Below, piece after piece: positions 11,756 through 22,829 of a DNA stretch of 64,000 bases. This DNA is from Rapana venosa (Eukaryota; Mollusca; Gastropoda; Neogastropoda; Muricidae), in contig CM054145.1 of assembly GCA_028751875.1 (NCBI GenBank), forward strand, positions 44,748,754-44,812,753, given 5' to 3'. The notes under the pieces are model-generated. The model saw only the letters and a program-made list of their open reading frames with translations, was not told the DNA's origin and did no database searches. Positions within the stretch are counted from its first letter, which is position 1. Every line of letters starts with the position of its first letter. Position numbers and translations under genes: made by a program.

Positions 11756-11836
11756 ATGTTTCTCATGGGCTTCATATTTGTTCTTGTTCTTATATTTGCA
11801 GTATTGAACTCGTTTTTGAAAGAAATCACAGCCTTT
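11756..11836 (+). CDS. GET1: GET1 exon 1: transmembrane segment 1
   Basis: Encodes 27 residues, mostly a hydrophobic helix beginning 'MFLMGFIFVLVLIFAVLNSF'. It ends in phase 0 at a GTAAGT donor. The junction with exon 2 reads Ala-Phe-Met-Gly-Arg, which lines up with Ser-Phe-Met-Ser-Arg in the vertebrate protein. That supports both this exon and the splice. Confidence 0.86.
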
Positions 11837-14800
11837 GTAAGTATGCTTGAGTACTGCAGAATTCTCTTTTATGTTCAATTTCAAGCTGATGTCGCAGAGA
11901 AAGGCCTATAAGTATAACGTCTGTGTCTTAGATTAGATGCTTTTTGAAGCTCCTCACACTGTTGCCGGTAAATCACTGTAAGTGTAATTGTATTACTATT
12001 AGGCTACCTTGAGGTAAGAAGCAAGCACAATAGCAATGCAGCCCATTGCAGATAACTGCAGCATATATTATGTTATTTACTTAATCTTCTTTTTCAAGGT
12101 TAATGGAATAAGCACTCAGCTTTTAATGTTTTATACGCCCGTCCCCGATTAGGCCTAAAACCAAAGGATTAGCTCATTGAGTCGTTAGCTGCCTGTGATT
12201 GTTGCTCCACATGACGTTCCGAAGTAGTGCTACTTCCGCATTACTGTTACTTAATACAAACGAGTTCAGTTGACACAGTGATGTCATCAAAGTAGACATA
12301 TTAATATAATACAAACAAGATAACGAAATTGTAATAAGAAACAAATCATGCAGCACAGAAAAAGTTAAGGAAGAAAATTATTGTGGAAAACACATGTATT
12401 AGATTATATTATATTATTTATATATAATATATTATATTATATATTTTTAGAAATTTATGCGATATATTTAAGTCCTTAAAAAATGAACCCAACTCTTGGG
12501 CATGATGCGTTTGAGAGTCTTCTGCTAGTGCGTGGAGTTCTAGTTTTAGGTTGGGCCTGTTCAGTAGTTCAACTCAAGTAGCAGTTGGCAGAAAGTGTGA
12601 GACCCTTGGCACTTAATACTTTAATCCAATTCCAAGGGTTATGTTTAACAATAGGTTTAAGTTTCCTTTGCATCTGCCAGACTGGAAAAGACTTGCTGAT
12701 CATGGCACTTGGCTAAACTGGGAAAATTACCCTGACCTTAACTATGGAAAAAAATCTTTTAAAACAGTTGAAGAGTAAATGAAGTAAAACAAAACAAAAC
12801 AGCATGATATTTAATACATAATCTTAATTTTATTCTCAACCCTTGATTGATTTCAGATGGGCCGTCACATATTCTCTGCAAGCGATGCTGAGCTGGATCT
12901 GCGAGCAAAAGTGCGAGACATGAAAGATGAGCAGAGTCGCATCAGTATGATGGATGAATTTGCCCGCTACATGAAGCTACAGCGGCAGATTGATAAATTG
13001 ATTGCAGAGGTCAAGGACAGTGGTATGTGACCTTTCTGTGTCCCTCATGTCTTACAATATACTGAAGTTACTCTTAGTCTTGATATGTATATATACATCA
13101 TGTGCATGGATAGTCTCTCACTTTCTGTCAAGGTCTTTTTTGGCCACAGTATTCAATTTTGAATTAATATTCACTTATATATGTTATGTAATCATAGGAA
13201 TGAAACACTGTACCCCCATTGGGATGCTAGGGGGTGTCTGCCAGTATAAATAGCATCCTCACCTAGAAATTATGTGCAGGAATTCCCTCTTTTCTGTTCC
13301 TCTCTTTATTTTTGCCTTGTTGTTTTTCTTCCTGTCACCACCTTGTCTGGGTGTTTTTTGTTGTGTTTTTGTTGTTGTTTTTTTGGGGGGTGGAGGAGGG
13401 TGTTGCTTCTTGGTCTGGACATTCTCCTGCCATTTTTCCAGAAAGTCCTACAAACCAATTATCCCCCATGCTGAAGTCAGATGCACTGGGCCCAACTTGT
13501 TACTAATGTTAGGCGCTTAATGGCAGCGCAGTGCATTTTCACTTATAAGACAGACAACAGTAGTTATCATCTGATCGTTCGACCAAAAAACCACTCAAGT
13601 TTATCAATGGAAAATATATGAAAACAAACTGCAATGAAAGAGAAGGAGAGAGGTGGTATGCATACTTGTGAGAATGAATGAGAGTGTTTTCCTTCCATAG
13701 AGTAATAAGTTGGAAGGAGCTTTGTGTCAAATTTTTTTTGTTTGTTTGGCGTATTAAATGGAAAATTGGAAATAGTTACCTTTTGTGTTGCAAACAAGCC
13801 TGCAATAGCAATAGTCCTGAACAAAGATTGTACATGACTTATTTACAATTATAGTTTTTTTAAAAATTGATCGGATCTTCATCTAATTTCTAATTAAAAC
13901 ACCAGAAGATGAACCAGTCTCTCCTGTCTGGCTGTGTATTTCACCGTCACTCACTTGTGTTTTAAATCAGATAGATGTTCCAAGAATTCCTATAACTGAT
14001 AAGTGACACAAGTTTTGACTTTTTGTTTTGATTTGATTTTGTCCCTTTTGTTTGGGTCTTTTTTGTTTGTTTGGTGAAGGTGGTGGTTTTTGCGGGGTGT
14101 TTTTGTTTCATTTTTGTCCTTTTGATTGGGGGTGGGGTGTATAAAAGCAAAATATGATCAGTGTTTATTAGTAATAAAAGAAATGACTTCAAGTTGATTT
14201 TTGTTTTTTCCAGGATCCTCACGACAGAAGAAGGTGGCGATGCTGAACATGGGTGTGAAGATTGCCCTGATGGTTCTGCAGGTAAATTATGGTTCAAGTC
14301 TTTGTTGTTATTGATCACCACTGAGCCTGTGGTTTACAGTATCTTGCCTTAGTCGTTGATATTGTTTTGCTATGTCTTGGGGTGGATACATTGTAGTAAA
14401 CTGTATTGTGTTACATTGCTGAAGGGTGTGGGGTAGTGTAGTCACAGCTGTCAGTTCCCCCCACTTTCAGCTACTCTCAGCTGCTATCCATTCCATCCCA
14501 TCCCATCCCAGCTGGTGCTAATTATATCAGGAACTGACTGCACTTGGGCTTGGTAAAAGAAAGGGGCGCACTAATTTAAGGGCTGGGCTCTGGATCCCTG
14601 ACTGGATTTGGGTACTGTGTAGTGGTTAGAGGGTCAAACTAGTGATCTGACACAGCAAGTTCAATTTTCCACTGAGGTGCCCATGGACTAAGACTCCCTG
14701 TGCAGTTATCAATGATATCAGCTCCACTCCCCTGCAGGTCCTGTGAATGACAAAAAGTTAGGTCTCATGTGTGACTGACCTTTTTTTGTTTGTTTTGGTT

Positions 14801-16407
14801 GTTGTTGTTTTTTGTTCCATGGCCAGAGCGCATCCTCACCTTCTGGAAATTTTGTGCTAGGAATTCCCTCTTTTCTACCCCTTTCTTTGTTTCTGCCTTG
14901 TTCCTTTTCTTCCTGCCACCTCTTTCTTGTCCATTTTCTGCCTTCTTGGTCCATTCTCCTGCCTTTTTTTTCCCCAGAAAGACTTAAAAGATAACTATTC
15001 TTTCCCGTGCTGAAGTTGGATGCACTGGGCCCGATTTGTCAGGCGCCTAATGGCAGCGCAGCACATTTCGTTCATTTGACAGACTAAGACAACAGTAGTT
15101 GCTGTCTGAGCGTTCAACGACAAAGAAGAAGAATGATTTAAGTATATTGAATTGACCGATACAGGAGATAATTGTAGTAATGCTGAGCAGGGCTTGACTG
15201 TTACATGTAGTAATAGTAGTACTTAATGCTGTGCAGGGCTCGACTGGTACATGTAGTAATAGCAGTACTTAATGCTGTGCAGGGCTTGACTGGTACATGT
15301 AGTAATAGCAGTACTTAATGCTGTGCAGGGCTTGACTGGTACATGTAGTAATAGCAGTACTTAATGCTGTGCAGGGCTTGACTGGTACATGTAGTAATAG
15401 CAGTACTTAATGCTGTGCAGGGCTTGACTGGTACATGTAGTAATAGCAGTACTTAATGCTGTGCAGGGCTTGGTGATGCTGATGTTGGTGGTGAGTCACA
15501 GAGATGAGCCCCTGGTGATGTTACCTGAAGGCTGGTTCTTCCTGTGCAGAGGCTGGTGGCCTTACCCTCAGGTGTCACAGGTGAGCCTGAATGAACGTCA
15601 TTACCTTGGCCTAAAGTCTGCTTTAGACTGATCACAAAACACACAGAAACTCGTCAGTATATTGTGAGCATAGGTTTATGAATCAGTTGGGGTTAAAAAA
15701 AACATTTATTTTATTAATGCTTTGTTTTGTTTTGTTTCGTGGTGTATTTTTTGTTTGTTTTCTATACTTTATTGTCCTTTAACTTATGACTGTGGTCATC
15801 TAGGGCTATTGTTTGCATGATGTAAGCAGGTAGAATGTATTTGTTATGATTGATTGAAATTGGTTGGTTTGTTGTTCCAAGGGTAGTACAAAACTGTAAG
15901 TGAGTGTTACCTAGTTAGACTCTGTGACTAGACTGTTGCTTGGACTAAATAGTTTAGAGCAGGGATGTGGGGTTGGTTAGGATGGCAGTTTAGTTGGGGC
16001 GGTTTCTTACTGAAAGTTAAGTCACAACGTGTGATACCAACACCAAACTGACCCAGAGAGTGGTAATGCAGACTCTTCTCCAGCAGGTTATCTCACAGCA
16101 GCTTGACACTTATTCATTGCTGCAAATCGCTCTCTCATTAAATTAGCTTGATGTAGATTGGTGGCATGGAAATAATGATTTTTTTCAAAATGATGCAGCC
16201 ACAATTTTTTTTTAAAAATAAAGATGGAGCAACACCAACTAGATATTGTAAGCATTATTGAACAAACTGATAAAAAAACCACCAAAAAAACACACACAAA
16301 CCTGAAAAATCTTGTGTGTGTGTGTGTGTGCAGGTGGTGTGGGCATTGTGTGTTGGATCGTGGTATGTAGCTCAGTCATACACCGTGCCAAGCGTCTCCT
16401 GCTGTAG
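11756..16407 (+). CDS. GET1: GET1/WRB, tail-anchored protein insertion receptor (5 coding exons)
   Basis: Five exons (11,756-11,836; 12,857-13,022; 14,214-14,281; 15,467-15,580; 16,334-16,407) joined by GT-AG introns encode about 167 residues, close to the 174 of human WRB. Known role: an ER membrane protein that, with CAML/GET2, receives tail-anchored proteins from the GET3/TRC40 ATPase and inserts them. Visible in order: transmembrane segment 1 (exon 1); a cytosolic coiled coil with 'MMDEFARYMKLQRQIDKL' (exon 2), matching the conserved GET3-binding coil; transmembrane segment 2 (exons 3-4); a loop with 'QRLVALPSGVTGG'; and transmembrane segment 3 with 'GGVGIVCWIVV' (exon 5). Oddity: exon 4 is 114 nt, but only 115 nt keeps the frame (total 503 instead of 504), so one base is missing near 15,538-15,542. 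Start at 11,756 is preferred; an in-frame ATG at 11,696 would add 20 residues. Confidence 0.92.
12857..13022 (+). CDS. GET1: GET1 exon 2: cytosolic coiled coil
   Basis: Acceptor TTTCAG, donor G|GTATGT, phase 0 in and phase 1 out. Encodes 55 residues of charged helix with 'DMKDEQSRISMMDEFARYMK'. This segment is the most conserved part of the family and in yeast and mammals contacts GET3. Confidence 0.95.
13250..13580 (+). repeat. Interspersed repeat family D, copy 2 (GET1 intron 2)
   Basis: Aligns with 14,815-15,130 over nearly its whole length: 'gcatcctcacct..aaattatgtg' head, a pyrimidine-rich centre with 'ccttgtt.tttcttcctg.cacc', 'tctcctgcc.ttttt', then the shared 'ctgaagt.agatgcactgggccc' and 'ggcgcttaatggcagcgcag' block. 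It lies in the same orientation as the copy on the other side of exon 3. Confidence 0.8.
14214..14281 (+). CDS. GET1: GET1 exon 3
   Basis: Acceptor TTTTTTCCAG, donor CAG|GTAAAT, phase 1 in and phase 0 out, 68 nt. Encodes 'GSSRQKKVAMLNMGVKIALM' and then VLQ: the end of the cytosolic loop with basic residues and the start of transmembrane segment 2. Confidence 0.92.
14590..14720 (+). mobile_element. tRNA-derived SINE-like fragment (GET1 intron 3)
   Basis: A-box-like TGTGTAGTGGTTAGAGGG and B-box-like AAGTTCAATTTTCC occur about 45 nt apart, as in tRNA-derived SINE heads. No body matching families A or B was seen, so it is a head fragment or a different family. Confidence 0.45.
14815..15130 (+). 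repeat. Interspersed repeat family D, copy 3 (GET1 intron 3)
   Basis: Same element as 13,250-13,580, same orientation, ending 'cgttcaacgacaaagaagaagaa', a GAA tail. The copies on either side of GET1 exon 3 are direct repeats about 1.5 kb apart. Confidence 0.82.
15191..15466 (+). repeat. 46-bp minisatellite, six exact-length units, ending at the GET1 exon 4 acceptor
   Basis: The unit starts 'ggcttgactggtacatgtag' and ends 'acttaatgctgtgcag'. Six units fill 276 bp with no length change, and a diverged partial unit precedes them (about 15,173-15,190). The last base of unit 6 is the last base before exon 4. Every unit ends with the same TGCTGTGCAG acceptor-like sequence, and the next bases 'ggctt' are also the first five bases of exon 4. 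So the real 3' splice site and its flank have been copied repeatedly. Confidence 0.96.
15467..15580 (+). CDS. GET1: GET1 exon 4, with an apparent one-base deletion
   Basis: Acceptor CTGTGCAG, donor ACAG|GTGAGC. From phase 0 it reads 'GLVMLMLVVSHRDEPLVMLP' then EGWFF: the rest of transmembrane segment 2 and the start of the lumenal loop. After about 15,538 the family sequence continues only in the next frame (QRLVALPSGVTG), and that frame joins exon 5 correctly. The exon is therefore one base short near 'ttcttcctgtg'. Possible causes are an assembly or sequencing error in a short C run, a null allele, or a real lesion. The unshifted reading would lose transmembrane segment 3. Confidence 0.88.
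16334..16407 (+). CDS. GET1: GET1 exon 5: transmembrane segment 3 and stop
   Basis: Acceptor is a TG repeat ending TGTGTGCAG, phase 1 in. Encodes 'GVGIVCWIVVCSSVIHRAKR' then LLL and TAG. The Gly-Gly-Val-Gly-Ile-x-Cys-Trp block is conserved in animal GET1. It ends in a short basic and leucine tail. Confidence 0.93.
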
Positions 16408-16571
16408 CGCTGCCCTGTCCAGGAGACTCCAGTGCAGACACAAGTAGGATTCTGTGGAATTCTAGCCAGTGGACTGGATTGATCTCTATTCTTGGCTGTC
16501 CCCACTCGTTTCTTGCCACCTTCCCATTCATTATTTTAAAAAATTGTTTCCACCTGGATTTTAAGCTGTTT

Positions 16572-17200
16572 GGAGGGTGAACGCTTTAGCTGAGTGGTGA
16601 AGATCATTTGACTTCAGTCCCCTGGGTCCATGAGTTCATGTGTATGAATCTTTGCAGCAGCATCTGGTGATTTTTTTTTAATCTTTGGCTAGAGCTCTGA
16701 GGTTCACCAATGGCAAGATTTTTGCATATGTGACCGTTTTTTCTTCCCACCATTGAGGTAGCCACATTCTGACTTTGGGGATACAGTTGGGAATTGAACC
16801 TCTTTTGCCAGGACAGTTGGGAGTTTCCTCCCTACTCTTTCCGATTTTCAACTGTCGTGGGTTCTTTTGATGTGCTCAAGTTGCAAGCACATGGATCCGA
16901 CTGGTTTAGAGCCTTCTCTGAAAGACTTCACAGTCAGTTTGATTTTCCAGTTAAATTGGGAAGAAAAGGCAAGGCTGAGAATCAAACCCAGAACCTCACG
17001 ATTTACTTGTGAGGCAGGTGAGCATCTAAACCATCCTGCCAATCTTGTGAATTAGGGATGGGGAGTTCTACAATGTCCTAGGTCAGCTTTAAGTGCAGAC
17101 CTGCCAGTGCCTTAATTCCTTTCCTGTATGTACACATGCAGAGGATCAAATATGCAGATTAAAGACACACTATTTCATGTCAGCAGCCAATGGAAACACG
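16572..17200 (+). mobile_element. SINE family A copy 3, split by a nested SINE B
   Basis: The family A head (A-box-like TTAGCTGAGTGG, then 'cagcagcatctggtga') lies at 16,572-16,671. The family A body resumes at about 17,046 with 'gtgaattagggatggggag', 'aggtcagctttaagtgcagacc' and 'cagtgcctta'. The gap is filled by a different SINE at 16,672-17,045. 'gtga' is present at both junctions, which is compatible with a short target duplication. Lies downstream of the GET1 stop, possibly in its 3' UTR. Confidence 0.72.
16672..17045 (-). mobile_element. SINE family B inserted into SINE A
   Basis: On the minus strand the head at about 17,040-16,970 shows 'ggcaggatggtttagat' (A-box-like) and 'tgggtttgattc' (B-box-like). 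The far end has the family B tail block 'gaggtagccacattctgactttggg' seen in plus orientation on this strand, ending at a T run (16,672-16,681), i.e. an A-tail on the minus strand. About 370 bp, so nearly full length. Confidence 0.7.
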
Positions 17201-20200
17201 AACATAAGCAGCATGCATCCTGTACTAACAACATGAGCTGTTGTCAAGTCGGCATGTGTTGGCCAAGGCCAGCAGGCAGACCTCCTGCAGAGTCATAAGT
17301 ACAGGAGAAGGCAAGGCACTACACATCACACTCACTTAGGGAACACAGAGAAGAAAAGAAGAAAGTGTTTGGGGGACTTTAGTCATTATTTGCTTTGGTT
17401 TTTCCTTTTAAAATAATACTTTGAATTTTTGTTACAAAACTATTATACAGTGTAATTTAAGCTGTTGAGTAATGTCAGGCCCAAAATGTCAGGACTAAAT
17501 ATAAAAAAAGTAGAGGAAATGGGTAGGCTTTTTTCTGTTTTATCTTCTTCTCCTTTTGCGTTCCTTGTTTATTTTTATATGAAAATCATGATTTTTTTCC
17601 TTTATATACTTGAAAACTTAAATATTGGTGTTAAGGTAGAAAGGTTCTTTTTCCTTAAAGGACAAAATTTACAAAGAAGTAATGCCATCTGAATCTTTCT
17701 GTATTGGTACAAGTCCTGATACCAACATTTTCTGTTTAATTAGTTGGTTATTGGTTTGGGTTTACTTTGTTGATAACTTTGACAGTAGTGGTGTTATTGG
17801 AGTTGATGTAGGATCTATAGTATACATATGAGTACATACAGTTTTTCATTCTCATTTTGCACACCCCCCCTCCTCCCCTGTTTAGGTATATGTCATATGA
17901 TATTGATGGCTTGAGGATCCTGAATTTGCACCAGATCTCAGTGTACCCATTATCTTACTGCCTTGATGTCTTCCCTAACATCTGAAGACATTATTCCATT
18001 TCTGTTTCTTTATAACTGCTGTCATTCATATCGATAACAAACAAAAAATAAAGTCACCCCACTTGCCTTTCATAAATCAGTGCTTTGTTTGACCTTATTC
18101 AGTGTAAATAGCTTAAGAGGCTGACAAACTTCCTGGGACATTGCATTACCTAGCTGTTATGACGACTGACCATTGTAGTGTGTGTTTGGGACCACCAGTT
18201 CTGTCCTTCAAGAATCTCCCTTTGTTTTTCATCAGCTTTGCATCTCTGTTTGTTTCATTGGACTGTTTCCTTGCAGTTAGTTTGAAAGCGTGTTCTTCTG
18301 TCTGAACCGATTACCGTGAAATGAATGTGAATGTTTGCTGCCAATGATAGAGATTCGCTTCAACTCCCTTTTTTTTCTCCAAGTATTGGTGAACGATATG
18401 CACAAGAAACAAGAAAGCAACAGTGCCAAAGTCAGTGTTCAGTGAAAATGATTGTGTATAAATGGCCGTTTCACAGCTGTACAGATAGATCTATTAAATT
18501 CCAAAGGGAAGAATCCAGTTGTTCTGAAAAAAAGAATGCTACTTTTATGGAGTTTGAATAAGTGTCAGTCCAATATGTACTCTTCTTGAGGTAGTTGCAC
18601 TTTTTCACTCACCTCTTTAACTGTAACCTCATCCTCCCTGAAAATACATGTGTGCACACACTTTACTTGTTATCCATCCCCTATTCTTCCTAACACCTCT
18701 GCCCTGTCCCCCCATTTACCTTTTGAGTCAAAACAAAACTTATACATCTTGTAAATGTTACAGTGTCATGATAATTAATATTATAGGCAGAGAGAGAAAC
18801 TGCTAATTTTACATAAAGTCTCTGCAGAATGTCTGTATGTTTGCAGCTGTGATTATCTATTTATGACAGTGAAATTCTATTTTATTAGACCAACAAGACA
18901 CACAGAACTGAAATTTGTCAAAATTGCTCGCACACACAGACACATTAGAAGCTTCCCTTATTTGTACAGCTACTAAACATTTTTGCATTGTTCAGTTATC
19001 TCAAGTATGAAGCTATCTATCATAAGTAGTTAAAAAAGAAAACAATTTGATCTTCCCTAGCAACAATATCATTAATTGTCATTTTAACCAAAAGCATGTA
19101 TGTAGACTTTTGTTCTTTATATTTGGTATACTTAAACAAGCAACTTTGTGCAATGCAACAGTTTCTTTTATTCACATGGGTGCTGATCTTGTGAATCAGA
19201 GACGGTGATTTGGGATATTGTCATTTAAGTTATGAGTGGACCCCTGAAATGTTCAGCAGTGTTTGTATAGTGTGTGCGTGTGTTTAAAATACTCTTGTGT
19301 TATATAGTTCTTGTTCATGAAGAATCGTTTGAAATAGTGTGGGTTATGTAGTTCTTGTACATAATGGAAAAAAAGGCGCATGCTGTTCAGTTTGTGTGCA
19401 TAAGAAAGTAAGAATACTTTGAAAATGGCCTTTTTTGACATGATTTATTCCTCTCTTTGTGTGTGTGTGTGTGTTTTGAAAGTAGGTTTCACTTTGTTTT
19501 TCTTTCTTTCTTTGGGTTTTCTTTGTTTTAGAGAGTATATTTTTAGTTTTCAAGAAAACATGTCACTCATGTCCATCATTTGAAAACAGAACAACAAAAA
19601 GGGCATGATCACTGAACACCCCAAAATCAAATCATTCACTCTTTTTCATACAATCAGTGGAAACACAATTCAAATACATGTATACATAAAATTTCAAAAC
19701 ATTTATTGTAATCTCACAAGTGCTTCTCATTAATACAAAGAGTGTCGTGCACAAAACAAGAATGAATAGATTCATAAGGTTAAAAAATGTTTAAACTGAG
19801 TTTTAACTACCAAAAAAAACACCTTATAAAAATTTAGGAAATAATCACTGATTGCTTTCATACATTAACTCCTACATTTAATCTTTTTGCAATATCACAA
19901 AATGTAATATGTTTTCTATACAATTAATATAAAGCTGCTTTGAGAATACTTTGTGCCCTGTGAAATTAATTAAGGCATAAGAGGTGCAACAAATGTACAA
20001 ATTTTGCAATCATGTGTCTGTGCTACATGTATTCAAAGTCATGCCTACTCTATCACTAGTGTCAGACAGAAAGGTGAAGATGAGGACAGAAATGCAGAAA
20101 ACGCCATTTAACAACAATAACCTGGTAAAGACAATCTTATTCTGAATCCAAAGAAAACACTGTAATGTCAGTTTCCTCTGTTTATATCCATTCGGTGGTT

Positions 20201-20986
20201 GTTGTTATTGTTGGTAGTGGTGGGGGTGGGGTTCTGGTTTCAGATTTAGTATCAGCTGGAAACAAAAAGTATTTCATAGGGGGAAAAATTGAAGTTTTTT
20301 AAGGGAACATACTATTAGCACACAAAAAGCATTTTGTAAAAGAAAACTGAAGTCTTTAAAGGGAACATACTATATTATTAGCACCATTAGACCTCTTTAG
20401 GGAAGAAATGTTCCAGCAGACTTTTATTTTCATTTTTTACTCTCAGCAATTTATTCTAAAGCATTGATAAAAAACAAATTGAGATAGATCAGTCTTCTCT
20501 CATTTAATATAATTAATGTTCTTATAAACCAACTGATGATAGAGATAGTTCTATAAACCCACAGATAATAAAGTATTTATGAAATTTCAATTCACTAATA
20601 GACTTTATGTATATGTTTTGATGAAAACAATACACATAAACATGCATGCACACGGGTTTCTCTTACCATTGTCACAAGCAGTGTTTGTATTGTATTGATG
20701 GAAATCACCACAGAAATGATTTAACACCTGTCAGCGTTCTTTTTTAAATCTAGTTTATGCATCATAGCACAAACCAGGTTCAGCTATCAATTTCTTCAGA
20801 GTTTGGTGAATGGACAGTAATCGCATACATTTTTATGAGTCAACCTGTGTTTCAAATCAGTTCTCAACTTTCAGCTTGAAACAGACACATCTATGCTTGT
20901 TGTTCTACTTTTCAGAATCTGTAAGGAACTAACAATGCTCCCAATAATATAACCCTTCAAAATCTGCTTTAAATATATATCTAAGA
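17201..20986. other. Convergent intergenic stretch, left part
   Basis: No exon is supportable. A possible GET1 polyadenylation signal, AATAAA, lies at 18,047-18,052, about 1.6 kb past the stop; this is a weak call because the hexamer is common in AT-rich DNA. The rest is AT-rich with no recognisable repeats except short TG runs near 19,458. Confidence 0.4.
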
Positions 20987-20990
20987 ATTT

Positions 20991-21620
20991 TTAACTCATT
21001 GGAGTCGCAGTGAAATGGATCCCGCCATTTTGTGGTGACGCATGATTTTGGCTATATTTGAAAAATTCAGCAGACTTACCCAACATAATAATGACATACT
21101 GATTATATATCATTGAAAAGTTTATAATGTCTTCTTTTGAGATTGTTTCACAGTTTTTTAATAGATGACTGTATTTATTTTTTACAAATTTCCAAAATAT
21201 GTCACTGAATGCTGAAAAATTAAAAGTTTTGAAAATTAGGGTTGGTATCTTAAATGGCTTGAACTATTCATCAACTAGTCCCCTTGAACCAATGTGATGA
21301 TTTTTCACCAAAGTAAACTTCCCTGAAGCTGGCTGAATCCATGTGATTTCACTTTTTGTACAACAGACTTTTTTTTTAAAAAGAATCATAACACTGGGGT
21401 GCCTGAAATCCCAAAGATATCACTTGTTGACATGTCAAAGAAAATTGGCCAACAGATAAAAACTAGGCAAGCTTATGGTCAAGGAAAGCAACTGTGTTTA
21501 GAAAAATGATTGCCCTACAGGCCAGAGTAATTTCCCTTGAGTTAACCATTACTTTGTGTTTTTAAAAAAAAACCGTAAGTCTGCCGAAGCTTAAGCTTCG
21601 GCACAACCTCAATGAGTTAA
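20991..21620. mobile_element. TTAA-flanked MITE (piggyBac-like) with a perfect palindrome
   Basis: TTAA occurs at 20,991-20,994 and 21,617-21,620. Just inside, the ends are inverted: CTCATTGGAGTCGC on the left and CTCATTGAGGTTGT read back from the right, with the first seven bases identical. TTAA duplication plus a short inverted end is the hallmark of piggyBac elements. The 622-bp interior has no transposase frame, so it would be non-autonomous. A perfect 22-bp palindrome (arm TGCCGAAGCTT) lies near the right end at 21,582-21,603. Confidence 0.65.
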
Positions 21621-22829
21621 AAAAAGAAAAGAAAAGAAAAGGCTTCTTTAAGACAATGACTGTTTACAAGTGATTGTACCATTTTCTCTAGATTTGACGA
21701 GTAAAACTGCCACCTCATAACTGACAAAAGCGGTAAATTCCTCAACAGTGCCTATACAGAAAAATACCATGCTCTTTGCAAAATATAGATGTCTTGTTAG
21801 CAAAGCCTATAACTGTATCAGTATACAGCACCCCTTTTTTTTTATACTTTTGGGTTGGTTCCAGCCTGGATACATACTCGCTTTTGCACCCATGATCATT
21901 CCAGCCAATACCTCCTGCTATATATTTATGCATTGTGCATTAGGCACAGAACATTTGTGGACCAATCAGTCTGTGCCAAATCACATATTACTAAAAATCG
22001 ATTGATATGTAGTAACACCGAGTTAGTTTTGCACTACATTGTATGACAATGCTGTGCAATGTGAAACATTTTAAAACACAAATATTTCTGGAATGATCAT
22101 CATGCCAACAATGAAAAAGAAGAAAAAAAAAACCCTCGCTGCTACTGCCTTGACATGAAGACTCGAACATTTTTGCGCAAGGCGTCAAAAATATTTCCAT
22201 GCGTAGATGATTTGTTGTGAGAATATGAACTGATCCGTGACAAGAGACAGACAGTGTAATAGTTGCTGTCTCAATCACAATCTATATGGGACTGTCATTT
22301 TCTCATTAAAGAGATCTACAGAAAAATAGACCACACCAGTCTATGCACGCTTGAGGTAAAACATTAGGAATAATCCATAAATATTAGCTACCATCACATA
22401 TCATGTTTACTTTTATTATCATACTGCATGTTATGGTAATGAGAAACAGATGCCATGATATGCAGAATCCCCCACAAAACAACAAAATAATTGAGGGAGG
22501 GTAGTGGGGGTTTTGCTTTATGTAAAATGATGTTCTACGAAAGAGAACATACATTCAGAACAGTTGTTTAAAAAAAACAACAACAAAAAACTGTTTCCCA
22601 TTTCACAAAATCTCTTCAGAGGCTTCAACTGTTCATAGAGAAAAAGAGGCCGATTCTTTCTTGATGAAGAATCATGTCCACTTGTTCCCCATGTCCCAAG
22701 TAAGTCACACTTATTCAAGTGCAGCATGTTTATCACACTGCTGTGACCATTCCTTATCCTGCCATTATTTATATCAAGCTGAATGATTTGCCCATTTTTA
22801 TAAGTAAAATCCCTGTCCCCAGCAGAACC

